From Epiperipatus broadwayi (lineage: Eukaryota; Onychophora; Udeonychophora; Euonychophora; Peripatidae), in the NCBI GenBank assembly GCA_028023455.1, contig JAQFVV010012446.1, forward strand, positions 3,969,501 through 4,033,500: a stretch of DNA of 64,000 bases, given 5' to 3'. The notes under the pieces were generated by a model. The model was given only the letters and a program-made list of their open reading frames with translations, did no database searches and was not told the DNA's origin. Position 1 is the stretch's first letter. Each line of letters opens with the position of its first letter. The position numbers and the translations under genes were made by a program. Positions 53,960 through 64,000 of this stretch are shown here, piece after piece.

Positions 53960-56157
53960 TAAGACTATTACATACATATATAAAACTGTTCATGGGTTTG
54001 GCATTCATAGAAGTATAAACTTTTGACGTATTGCTTTCTATTACAATCATTTTTTTATTTTATTATCAGAATAATAATTCTATGGCTCTTCTTTAATCAA
54101 CACAGATTATATTGTTTATGATTCAGTTAACTAGAAAATAAATCTTAGGCTTAATTAGAAATTATCAGAATTTTTTTGTATATGAACTTCTGGTTATATG
54201 CATAGCAAATCCTTCAGATTTTTTAAAAAGTACCTATAAACCTGTTTTCTGCAAGGGACATACATACTACAAGAGAGAAGAGGAAAGACAAAGAAAAATA
54301 ATGCACCCAGTTAATATTTAGTAACATGGAAACATTGAAGTGATAAACTTTCTAAGTTGTGCCCAAATTATTATTATAATCTCTTTATTGGATTGCCTTG
54401 CAAACATAAAATGATCATTTGTGTCTGCTTTTTGAGATTTTATAATGATGACAATTATAGAAAGTAATATTTAGGGTGAATTCCAAATCAAAGCCAGATA
54501 TAAATATAGCCTTTATCAATACAACTAATTCCTAAATTCTTTTTAAACTTTTATAAGTACTTTAAATTATATATAAATACTGGAATGATAAACTTTCCAA
54601 ATGCTATTATTCTCATTTCCACAACATTTTTATCAGATTGCTTTGTAAGTATAAAATGATTATCCATTTATGTCTATTTCTTTGCATCTTACAGAGATGG
54701 TAAATCTATTAGATATTATTTAACTTGTTAACTGTCAACTCCTCTTCTTGTTTGAAAGACCCCAGTGAAAACTTCAGTCACATTTTAAACATATTTTTAT
54801 AATTAAATCTTTATTCTATATCATATATTGATAATATTTACATTATTTATTACAAATATAAGCCTATAAATGAAAGTTATTCTAAAAATTAATATTTGAA
54901 CTTTGCAAAATTAAAAAATAAATTACTAAACTGGATTTTTAGCTATAACAATAGCATTTTTCATTCTTGTCTATTTATAAAAATTGTAGAACAAAATATT
55001 ATAATTCCATTTTTTAAATAGAAATAAATTTTGAAATGTTTTAAAAGAATGAATATTTGTTTTAAAAGTAAAAATTACATTTAAAATTTCACAAAAAATT
55101 GCTAAACCAGAGTTTATGAACCTTTAAAAAAACATTTAACATAAATATATTTACAATTTGCTTTTTTAAAAACAAACATTTTAAAATAAATTCTATCTGT
55201 AATCAAGTATTTTTTGATTTAAAATATTTTACAAATATATTGCATAAATATGCTTAAATATGCAAATAAACTTCTGAAAATTACAATTTTTATTTTTGAA
55301 ATACTAAATTAAAACATCCTTAGAATTGCTTTGAAGCTAAATAATCTACCAATCAGTGAAGACTTACTTTCATATTCAAATTTTAGCATTGTTGGCTTGC
55401 TTTCATATTCAAATTTTGTATGAGAGCTATACATTACTGACATATTCAGATTTATTTTTTAACTAAGAATTTTAATTGATTTCTAAGCAAAAATAAATGT
55501 ATACCTGCAAACTAATGTTGTAAATACTTCCAAAATACAGAAATTGAAGTGGTAACAGCTCCATCAATGCCCTAAGACATCAAAATTAGCAATTTTGTGG
55601 TGATAAGAAAAGTTATGGTGAATTATGACTAAAAATTTAAATTCACAAGATGGAGTTAATTTCTACTTATTTTAAAACTTTTGTGAATATAATAAATACA
55701 ATGCTTCAAGTTGTATTTAAAACCAAAATGCTAAAGTTTTCAAATACTGCTATTATAAATCCAACAGCACCTTTATCAAATTGCATAGAGAATGTAAAAG
55801 TATTATTGCTATAAATAACATTAATACTCTTCCCAAGAAAAATTAAACTTTACTTCACAATTTAACTAATTAACGTTTTTTATAGAATTACATACTGAAG
55901 AAAGGAAGCAAAATTCGATAGAGTAAAAATAGTTTAAAATTAACTTTTTTAGGTTTACATTGGAGATTATTTACAAGTCTTATTGAAACAAAAGAGATTT
56001 CAAATAGAAAAGCAATATGATAGATGTTCATATAATTGAGCAATAATGACTATATATATCTAATGGATATTAAATATTCAATAGTCAAGTCACTGCGTTG
56101 TTAATGAGATCAGATGCCATAGCTGCAAAAATATCAGCTGGTACATGGGTTTGAGAG
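53960..56157. other. 2.2 kb without recognisable gene
   Basis: AT-rich. A loose internal repeat (GATAAACTTTCTAAGTTGTG near 54341 versus GATAAACTTTCCAAATGCTA near 54588) with similar following text suggests an old tandem duplication of about 245 bp. No coding features. Confidence 0.45.
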
Positions 56158-56158
56158 T

Positions 56159-56395
56159 GTATTTACCTTGCGATGACATCATTATGGTCAACATTGTGTC
56201 TACGTGCTGATTTTTATAACTGAGCATGTATTGCCTGTCCTCCGGACAGGCAAAAACATCAGAGGCCCCCCGCCCATTCCAGCGCTACGTGCTGACTTTT
56301 TTAATTTTCAATCAAAAAATGACACACATTGTAAATATAAAATTCAGCCTGTAGAAACAATGTTGACCGTCATGATGTCATGGCAAGGTAAATAC
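56159..56395. mobile_element. MITE with ~39-bp terminal inverted repeats
   Basis: Left GTATTTACCTTGCGATGACA and TCATTATGGTCAACATTGT; right ACAATGTTGACCGTCATGAT and GTCATGGCAAGGTAAATAC. The interior has a perfect hairpin, TGCCTGTCC then TCC then GGACAGGCA (56232-56252), and a second internal direct word CTACGTGCTGA at 56200 and 56284. The 75-codon frame across it is a by-product. The G+C content exceeds that of the flanks. Confidence 0.85.
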
Positions 56396-56399
56396 GTGA

Positions 56400-57730
56400 C
56401 TACCTATAATAATTTTTTTTGTAAAGAGTGATTTAGTACTGGGAGAGTTGGAATTAAATTTAGATAGAATCTTATGAACCAGAGTGTGAAAAAAAATGAA
56501 TTAAGTAGTTCTTATATTGGGTAAAAATGTTATGTAATTTTTACAAAAAATTAAATGTGTATATGCGTAATGTGGTCATTTTCATATGTATATACTACAA
56601 CGGCTCTCATATATTTACACATTATATATACATAAATGAATTATAAATGTATAATGTGAAAAAAAGAAATCATTTAAAATCTTATAATAAAAGTCTATTT
56701 TTAAAAAATATAATAATAAACTATTTTAAATTTCTAAAAACGAGAACCTGATTTTTTTTTTTTTTTTTAAAAAAAAAAAACATTTATACTTTTAAATAAA
56801 ATATAATACTTATCCTATTTATTTTCACCTTTAGGAAAGCTCAAGTAATGCATTATGGGTAATGCTTTATTAAATATTTGTTTTTTTTATTAAAGTTAGA
56901 AATCTTCATTAGATAAATAAAATTGAACTTTTTTTGTTGTTGTTGTTGCCGTTTTCTTCGTTTCCATGCTATTTATAAAAGAAATAGGTGAGAAATGATT
57001 TTTATTCCTACGAAAAAACAGAATTACAATATTTTTTTAAACGAAAAAAATAGAAAAAAAAAACTTATTTTAGCTTAATTGTTTTAATGCATTAAATCAA
57101 ATATTGATATTTCTATTCTTACGTATTATAAGACCAATATTGTAGAATGTTTATCTTTATGAAAATTCCGTATGATTTTTTTTTTCCATTTATTAAAAAT
57201 GTAATCAATATATATACATTTTATTTTCGTGGCAGTTCTTTAATAAGAATTATTTGGAAAAAAACTATTGCCGACAATCGTAAAGATTTTTCTAAAAAAA
57301 TCATTAACCTGAAGAAAAAAAAACTTACAAAATTTAATGGTAATTAAAGAAGTTAAGTAACAGGAAAATGTCTCATAATCAAAATGATTGATTTATAATA
57401 TAAATTATTACATTGCTTGTAAATTCTCATCTACGAATATTTATCCGACCATTCATTTTCTGATTTAAAGAAATCCTACATGGGTTGGTGCAGTCATAAA
57501 GGGTCAAACAAACTCCGAGTCGCATTCAGCTTAAAATCCATGGGATCAAACCCATCCAGTCTGTTTTTTCCAGAGCTCGAACTTTTTTTTATGTATTTAT
57601 GAACAGTAAAGCCATCAGATACATATCTCATGGTTATTGCAGATTTTATTTTTCGCACCCAACTTTTACTATGAAAACTATCAAACATTACATGATCACC
57701 ATTCTTTGCCCGTACACAAGCTGTTTTTCA
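56400..57730. other. no firm gene
   Basis: AT-rich with poly-A/T blocks near 56750-56780. 57480-57730 is less biased, and its minus strand holds a 64-codon frame (MFDSFHSKSWVRKIKSAITM, then RYVSDGFTVHKYIKKSSSSG). I do not recognise it; it may be a transposon protein relic, as a family C element starts right after it. Confidence 0.35.
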
Positions 57731-58195
57731 TAGAGGCAAAACTCTCTGTACAGTAGCGCCACTCAGTGCCATCCAGAGTGATCAATGGATGTGGGAAGGC
57801 TTGTGCATCAAATCCCTATCTAGTGTCTACTCATCCAATATCCTGGGACTAGTTTCTAGCTTATGACTTTCGTTAGTTAGGAGCCTTGGATCTATACAAC
57901 TATATAAGCTAATAAGCTTAGCGTGAAAACATTGTTGTGTTTTCATTTTGGGCTCAAAGCTTTATAGTTAGCTAAAAAGGTAAAAGGATGGCTGCTGGAG
58001 GGTTGCATTAGATCTTAAGATCTATGTGCAGTGCTCTCAGGTCCAAGGCTCCTCATTGATGAAAGCCACAAGCTGGAAACTAGTCTGGGGATATTGGATG
58101 AATAGCCACTAGATAGGGATTTTATGCACAAGCCTTCCTGCATCCATTGATTATTCTGGCTTGTATTGAGTGGTCCTATTGTATGAATATTTTTG
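57731..58195. mobile_element. family C palindromic element with long centre
   Basis: Left arm GGCAAAACTCTCTGTACAGT, GCCACTCAGTGCCATCCAGA, CTTGTGCATCAAATCCCTAT; right arm ATAGGGATTTTATGCACAAG, CATCCATTGATTATTCTGGC, GTATTGAGTGGTCCTATTGT. Next inwards are CTAGTTTCTAGCTTATGACT with TTCGTTAG and the mirror GAAAGCCACAAGCTGGAAAC, then CCAAGGCTCCT. The ~150-bp centre (57895-58045) is unique here. It is a fuller version of the copy at 8684-8947. Confidence 0.85.
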
Positions 58196-58199
58196 CATC

Positions 58200-58740
58200 T
58201 GTGAACTTTTACTATGCACATATGCTCATTACCTTTATATATAGTTTTACCTGATGATGAAAGAATCTAATTTATATATATATATTATATGCAGAAAGGC
58301 TTCATTATTTAGTTTAAGTGCATTAGATCACCATGCTTATGATTTAGAGTTCAAATCTGTTGCAAAATTTAGAAATTCTTTTTTTTTTTTAAATAGAAAG
58401 TTGAATATTTTTCAAGGAAACGACCTAGCTAGCCCTGCATTATTGGTAGAAAACTGAATACCATGCTATTAGTTAAAAACTTAGAACCCTATTAATAATC
58501 TTAATTATTCAGATGAATATCCTTACCCAGATCACAAGGAAAAAGCTTTACTATAAGACATTATTGTGATTCCCGATGAGGGAAGATATCCTATGCTTGC
58601 AGACATTGAGATCTTTATTGGCTTTATTTTATTTTATCTTAAATGTGGCAAGTGAAAAGGTGACTGCTTCTCTATTCAAGGTGCCTGTAAGGCACAGTCC
58701 CAAACCAATGCATATGATGTTAAGGCATTATCATGTCTGC
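58200..58740. other. no recognisable gene
   Basis: A mix of AT-rich DNA and a moderately complex stretch (58600-58740) that may be further mariner remnant on the minus strand, without a firm motif. Confidence 0.35.
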
Positions 58741-58744
58741 ATTA

Positions 58745-58990
58745 TATCTTTGTAGATCATCTTCAATGATCTTCCTGCCATCGCAAAATCTTGCAAACCA
58801 CTTGAAAACATGTTTGCAACTCATGACCTCACTACCTTATGCAGTTTGAATCATTTTCAGATGTTTTCATGCAATTTTGCCAATTTAAAACATTGTTCCA
58901 TCATGGGTTAAGGGATTAAACATGACATCACATTTCATGTCATGATTTAAATATGCTAACATCTTAAAATTTTTGTGGTAAATAACAAAA
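58745..58990 (-). pseudogene. mariner transposase N-terminal relic, second copy
   Basis: From ATG at 58901 on the minus strand: MEQCFKLAKLHENI, KMIQTA, then GSEVMSCKHVFKWFARFCDG and RKIIEDDLQRYNAD, across three small frame breaks. It matches the mariner HTH and linker (MSRxxVFxWxxRFxxGRxxVEDDxRxGRP). The leader (58905-58990) is the inverted counterpart of 50900-50985, including TTAACCCATGATGGAACAA. It is longer on the coding side than the copy at 51 kb. Confidence 0.8.
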
Positions 58991-58999
58991 CTATATTGT

Positions 59000-59740
59000 T
59001 AAGTAATGTGTTAATTTGAAGAGAGAAACCATCACCTTTTCATTCGGGTACAAGACTGTAACTTATTATAAAAAATAAAATTTGATATAGTCATTTAATA
59101 ATAAGAATATCTACTTCTACCATTTTACTTCATTAATTATTAATTTTAACACATTACTATACTACCATGTTTTATATATTTGCAAGTACTTTACTTATAT
59201 TTTTATTTTTCATCGTATTATTATTGCTGATATCATTTTAATCTTTATGCTTACTGCTTTTAACCTGATTTTTTGTTTCTTAAAATGACAGTGTTGATTT
59301 CTCAGGTGTGTTGGGCTCATTTTAACTTGACAACTTGGCACTTTAATTACTTTTTACAAAATGCTTTTAGGAAATAGTTTTTTTCAGGTGTTTTAAATTA
59401 AAAAAAAGAGATTAAAGTGCTTTTTAACGATTTAAAAAAAGAAAGAAATCCTTTCTGCAAATAATAAATTTGTGCCTATATACTCTCACACATGCCCTTC
59501 TCATATAACACACACGCACTCCCTCTCTTATATACACATATTGCAATAAATGAGAAATTAATATTAGCACTTTCTAATGCAGATCTAAATCTTAAATATC
59601 ATTAATGACTACCTATTATAAAATAAACAGATCGATCTTTTTTGCAACATATGTTTTCGGTTGCAATCTAACTTTATCAGAAATGCTCAAAATTTAAAGA
59701 TTTATCTGCCATTTAAGAATAATTACATAAATTATTTTAT
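59000..59740. other. no recognisable gene
   Basis: AT-rich. A CA/CT-rich tract lies at 59485-59535 (CTCACACATGCCCTTCTCAT). Nothing else. Confidence 0.45.
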
Positions 59741-59747
59741 AAGCATA

Positions 59748-60312
59748 GACTTTCACACAACTCACCATTCTCCACTCTATCTCATAATATTGATACGCTT
59801 TAACACATATATGTCGAAAAGATAAATATTTACCAGTATCTGTATTTCATGCTAAACCAGCAATCATCATTTGGTCAGATTATCATCACACATATATGCA
59901 ATAAGTGCTCAGATATATATTAAAATAACCAATCTTTATACTTTAATGGACAGGCAATGCTCAAAGGCCACCCTGAGGCTGAGATTCTCGTCACACCCAT
60001 GTTGACCCAAAGTCGTTCCATCATCAGATTTTCAATTGGATGGACGGTTGAAGAGTTGGAGTGTGAAGTGGATTGAAGTCTGTCTGTTAAAGTATGAAGA
60101 TTGGCTATATTAATATATATCTAAGCACTTATTGCATATATGTGTGGAGATAATAATCTGGACCAACTGATGATTGCTGTTTTAGCATGAAATACATATA
60201 TTGGTGATTATTTATCTTTTCATCATATATGTGTTCAAGTGTTTCAGTGTTGTGAGATAGAGTGGAGAGTGGTGGGTCGTGTGAAAGTCTGTGCTCATAT
60301 ACTCTATATATT
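59748..60312. mobile_element. family A foldback, third near-complete copy with asymmetric loop
   Basis: Left arm GACTTTCACACAACTCACCA through CTAAACCAGCAATCATCATT to CTTTAATGGACAGGC; right arm GTTCCATCATCAGATTTTCA, CTGTCTGTTAAAGTATGAAG, CTGGACCAACTGATGATTGC, GAGTGGTGGGTCGTGTGAAA, GTCTGTGCTCATATAC. The loop at 59957-60010 (GGCCACCCTGAGGCTGAGAT) is the inverse of the lead-in at 28392-28440, so it is part of the family and not foreign. Confidence 0.8.
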
Positions 60313-60532
60313 ACACATATTGATACAGGTATATAATAAGCCTGTATTTCAGTTATAAATTGTTTTGTACAATATATTTTATTTTTAAAGCACAATTTAT
60401 ATGAGTACACACTTATTCACTTATATTCAAGTTTATTATGTAATATTAAATTCGCACTTTCGACAATACAAAGGCTATTGCAATGTTAAATTCGTTGTCC
60501 AAATTATAATTAAATAGGAGAACCCTATAATT

Positions 60533-60690
60533 TTTTTCTCACCATTATTATGCCATTTAGTAATCAGTAGAAATTCAGCCAGTAATGCTTAATAGATCCT
60601 TATCATACTTCAGATTATTTTCTAGCTTATGGCTTTCATCATTACCAGAGCTTATATTTAAGTGGCATAATATTGTGAGAGAAAAGAGTA
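60533..60690. mobile_element. family C-related inverted element
   Basis: TTTTTTTCTCACCATTATTA with TGCCATTTAG at the left mirrors CTTATATTTAAGTGGCATAA with TATTGTGAGAGAAAA at the right. The centre TTTTCTAGCTTATGGCTTTC matches the centre of family C (TTTCTGGCTTGTGGC). The ends differ from family C, so this is a related but distinct subfamily. Confidence 0.6.
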
Positions 60691-61044
60691 TGCTTCTAAG
60701 TAGCATTGTGCAATTCTCATGTGAAATGAGTCATGTGATGGCTTATTGGTATTAGAGCACTATGACCAAGTGATGATATCTTGTCAGAATAGTTTGCTAA
60801 TGCTTGGCACCCTCTTAATACAATTTATGTCAATTTCTCAAGTTTACTGCTTCACAATCAAATTCTAGCCCTCCATGTTGAAAATCTTTTAATGATAAAA
60901 ATCCCACTAAAGTTTGTGATGTAATACTAACTATTGAAGTTCTATAGTAGGAATACTAATGATGACTTTATCAACGATCATTCTGAGTTGTAGTACCTTG
61001 TTGCCTAAATAAACTTCACTTATTTTTAGGCAAAGGAACTTAAT

Positions 61045-61197
61045 ATATCTTTTTTTCATTACTGCTATGCCACTTAATGTAAATGTTAGTAGCTAATAGA
61101 TGTCACATGATAATGCTTAATTGCCATCTAGTGTTACCCTAATAACCCATACTAGTTTCTAGCTTACATTAGGTAGCATAGCAGTGATGGGAAAAAA
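61045..61197. mobile_element. family C-related inverted element, second copy
   Basis: TTTTTTTCATTACTGCTATG with CCACTTAATGTAA mirrors TTACATTAGGTAGCATAGCA with GTGATGGGAAAAAAG. The centre contains GCCATCTAGTGTTACCCTAA and ACTAGTTTCTAGCTT, as in family C. It is the same subfamily as 60533-60690. Confidence 0.6.
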
Positions 61198-61199
61198 GA

Positions 61200-61730
61200 A
61201 ATATTCTGGTAATTAGCAGTGAATATGCTGAGATCATGTGACAGGGTCATGTGATAGCTATGGACATTATTGTGGTAAGAATATTAGCTTACACATATTT
61301 ATAAGAACATAACATGCATGAAACTATATTTTAATAAGCAAATGTGCATTGAGCATCTTAATTTAATTGTTAATATTACTTCAGGTTTAATTGACCCTAA
61401 GCAACTGTCTAAACAAATAAAATAAAATAGTATTTCTGCAAACCTTCTCAATTAATGAAGCAAAAGCAACACGAATCACACATTTTCTCAATATATTTTC
61501 TTGTATTTTTTTTTTATCAATAAAAAAAACCTCACTTATAGTAATTTTTGACTTTTAAAGCTATATTTGAGTGAAAGCAAACTATTCAATAAAATCTATA
61601 AAAGTACTTTTAGTATAGTCAATAACAATGATTTTTCTGATTTCGTATTCATTTTATTTTTGTAAATTTGAACATAGAAACAACACTTATAGTATTAAAA
61701 CAGGATGTGATGTACTGTGGCTTCTCCTTA
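61200..61730. other. no recognisable gene
   Basis: AT-rich DNA. Nothing supported. Confidence 0.45.
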
Positions 61731-61735
61731 AACAG

Positions 61736-61895
61736 GAAATACTCTACATACAGTAGTGCCACCCTGTGCCAACCAGAATAATCAATGGATGCCAGAATGC
61801 TTGTGCATAAAATCCCTATCTAATGCCTACTCACCCAATATCCCCATACTAGTTTGTGCTAGCATAAGAAATAGTGATCATGTGATGTTTAGTGG
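61736..61895. mobile_element. family C, left arm only
   Basis: CAGGAAATACTCTACATACA, GTAGTGCCACCCTGTGCCAA, GAATAATCAATGGATGCCAG, TTGTGCATAAAATCCCTATC and ATCCCCATACTAGTTTGTGC, then the shared outer flank GCATAAGAAATAGTGATCAT. The right arm is deleted between the centre and the flank. The 63-codon frame over it is a by-product. Confidence 0.75.
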
Positions 61896-62253
61896 TTTAA
61901 CACTTATATTAGATAATACAACACCATGGTTTCATATATTACTTTAAAAATGACAATAGTTTTGAAGCTAATATATCACCACCATATTTAAATCTTCTGT
62001 GAGCACCGCATCAGAATCTAAAATCATTTCTTTTTTATTACCATGGAGATATTTTAGTCTCATTACACCAGCAATTTCCATTAAAGTTCAACCAAGTCAT
62101 CATAGTGGATGCATTATTAAATAGAATATGAAATTGAAGGAGTTATCCTTGAGAGCTTAGGTGATGTTTTGAGCATCATAACTGATAGAATTGGGCAGCA
62201 AACCATGGACCTTTGTCTCTAAAGTTGAACACTTCTTCACTGCATCAAACATT

Positions 62254-62266
62254 GGGGGGGGGGGGG
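62254..62266. repeat. 13-G homopolymer
   Basis: A run of thirteen G interrupts AT-rich sequence. On the minus strand it is poly-C. It is a likely slippage site and could be a sequencing or assembly weak spot. Confidence 0.95.
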
Positions 62267-62599
62267 TAAATAAAAATTTGAATTCTTGTATCAATATTCA
62301 AATGATGATCAAAATGCTTTTATAAAAAATATCATTATTCCTTACACAAAAAGAGCGTCATCCATTGACTTAATATATTTTTGGGGAACAAAAAGATCCT
62401 AAGTTACCTCGATTATCAAATGGCAGTAGACTTTAATCCAAGTGTGAGATCTGAATGAGATAAGAAAGTTTACTAATGTGCTATGAAGAAGAGAAGCTGG
62501 CACTAAACTTAAAAAAAAGTATATAAAAAATAAATTAAAAAAACAACTTTTATTTATGTAAAAGCGTTAAAAAATATAATTTAAAAAAAGTACTGAAAA

Positions 62600-62870
62600 A
62601 TAGCCAAAACTCTCTATATAGTAGTGCCACTCAGTGCCAACCAGAGTAGTCAATGGATGCCATAAGGCTTGAGCATATAATCCCCATCTAGTGCCTATTT
62701 ATCCAACATTTCCAGACTTGTTTCTGGTTTGTGGCCTTCGTCAGTGAGGAGCTTTGGATTGATTACTCTAGTTGGCACTGAGTGGCACTACTGTATGGAG
62801 TTTTTCCTGTTTTAGTAACAGTTATGTGCTAGCGTAAGAAATGGTGATAATGTGATACTAAAAAGTAAAT
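62600..62870. mobile_element. family C element with shortened right arm
   Basis: Left arm AACTCTCTATATAGTAGTGC, CACTCAGTGCCAACCAGAGT, CAATGGATGCCATAAGGCTT and CCCCATCTAGTGCC; centre TTTCTGGTTTGTGGCCTTCG with TCAGTGAGGAGC; right arm only GATTGATTACTCTAGTTGGC then ACTGAGTGGCACTACTGTAT. The outer flank GTGCTAGCGTAAGAAATGGT is shared with the copies at 8.9 and 61.8 kb. Confidence 0.8.
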
Positions 62871-62871
62871 A

Positions 62872-63780
62872 TCTTTTTTTCAGCTTTGATAATATTTTTA
62901 ATAGTATTTGATCAAAGTAAAGGTGTGCAGTGTTTAGTAATAATCTCATGTTCTGAAATAATCTAAGAATTACAGTAGAGCTATGAACTACAATATATTT
63001 TGTTCCAAGCTCCCTCACATTCAAACATATATGGTGCATAATAGCTCATGTTTTGTTGATAAACACTGATTAGATTAGAAAATGTAATTTATTTAACTGC
63101 AAACATACACTATGAATATATACATAAATAATATACAGTTGTTAATAATACACACACATATATATATTATGCAGTGTGTGTTCATTCATGCAATGTTTGA
63201 AGCAATAAGAATAAGAAAAAAACTACCATATTTTTATTTTTAAAATAAAGTAAATAGTAAAATGTCTGACTTTCGTTGTTATTAAGTACATTTTGGATGA
63301 TATTCTTTTTTTTTTCAACAACTTCTTTCCCTTTTAAAAAGCTTTATAGACTAATATTCTTATCAAGAAATTACAATCTTTTAAATTATTTTAATGTTTC
63401 TAAATAAATCAGTATTAACTTTTAAGTATGTTTTAAAATTTTATAAAACTGTTAAGCAATTACTCTTAAAGATATTTTATAATGCAAATCAAATTCAGAA
63501 AGGATAATAAATGAAAAATAAACTATATGACTTTTCAACATAAACCAAATAATTTTTATTACTATATGTACAATCCTATATGATACTGCAAAATGGAAAA
63601 TGGCTACTGACATATAAAATTTATTTATAAATTTTAACTTTAAAAAAAAAAAACATGATTGCATTTGACACTCACAGAAGGAGAAATGGCTGCTGATTAT
63701 CACAAAATTTTTGAATTTTAATGATTTTTTGTTTGTTTATTTACATTTTTTTTTTGGATAGCATATACTTGAAGTCATGT
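62872..63780. other. no recognisable gene
   Basis: AT-rich DNA. Minus-strand frames at 62812-63039 and 63452-63703 have no motif; the second is dominated by F, I, V and S, as expected by chance. Confidence 0.45.
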
Positions 63781-63787
63781 AATTAGA

Positions 63788-63946
63788 TACAGTTATTTCT
63801 AAACATGAGCTTCACCCACTTTTAATTTGATCACATGCTATACAGTTATTTCTAAACATGAGCTCCACCCACTTTTAATTTGATCACATGATATACAGTT
63901 ATTTCTAAACATAAGCTCCACCCACTTTTAATTTGATCATATGATA
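63788..63946. repeat. 53-bp tandem repeat, three copies
   Basis: Units start at 63788, 63841 and 63894: TACAGTTATTTCTAAACATG, AGCTCCACCCACTTTTAATT, TGATCACATG and ATA. The copies differ at only a few positions. CTCCACCCAC is a GC-richer word in an AT-rich setting. Recent tandem amplification. Confidence 0.95.
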
Positions 63947-64000
63947 TGAACACTGTCAAAGCTGAAGACAATTTAGTTTTTACTTTTAAATGCATTTATG

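Noticed and set aside
56204-56431. 75-codon frame with GPPPIPALRADFF
   Set aside because: It spans a MITE, including its hairpin and right terminal repeat; not a plausible gene.
63788-63946. CRISPR-like array at the right edge
   Set aside because: A plain 53-bp tandem repeat; no spacers.
1-64000. An undescribed bacterial-type defence or biosynthetic system
   Set aside because: The window has no gene clusters, Shine-Dalgarno sites or operon spacing, and the coding relics are all animal transposons.

Overview
This window is eukaryotic, most likely nuclear DNA from an invertebrate animal. It is very AT-rich (by eye about a quarter G+C, not computed). There are no operons and no long intact open frames. 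The recognisable coding matter is almost entirely decayed animal transposons: a non-LTR retrotransposon, RTE-type 3' ends, Penelope-like, hAT, piggyBac, mariner and pogo/Tigger. It also holds tRNA-derived SINEs and many palindromic non-autonomous elements. The mix would suit a mollusc or another AT-rich invertebrate. I cannot name the species.

Layout. 1-1898: minus-strand non-LTR retrotransposon (endonuclease end plus reverse transcriptase) that runs off the left edge. 1.9-9.6 kb: palindromic MITEs, the first inverted SINE pair and an RTE 3' end. 13.3-16.2 kb: the most gene-like part, with a good 96-bp minus-strand exon candidate, two sets of local duplications, a piggyBac transposase relic and a G+C-richer island with a consensus splice donor. 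18.8-20.8 kb: another RTE end, another inverted SINE pair and a complete ~600-bp foldback element. 22-22.9 kb: an element with inverted ends and a 91-codon frame inside. 26.8 kb: a near-perfect palindrome. 28.4-29.9 kb: three same-strand half units of the foldback family. 32-34 kb: two young-looking tRNA-type SINEs with target-site duplications, in a LINE relic region. 34.8-38.6 kb: a repeat-poor, extremely AT-rich block with a CCAAT/TATA promoter-like motif. 39-46.5 kb: RTE relics, pogo/Tigger relics, and two large head-to-head SINE dimers, one carrying Penelope-like coding ends. 47.4-51.1 kb: LINE C-terminus, a nearly full-length but broken hAT transposase with its terminal repeat, and a mariner N-terminus. 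52.5-54 kb: a microsatellite and three palindromic elements side by side. 56-63 kb: a MITE, several palindromic elements and a second mariner relic. 63.8 kb: a 53-bp tandem repeat.

No intact autonomous element, RNA gene, CRISPR array or bacterial-type system was found. The main pattern is that two unrelated short-repeat families (called A and B here) repeatedly occur as large inverted dimers, and that one B dimer continues directly from the end of a Penelope-like reading frame. Most non-feature DNA is AT-rich sequence in which I see nothing specific. All feature names such as family A, B and C are local labels for this window.
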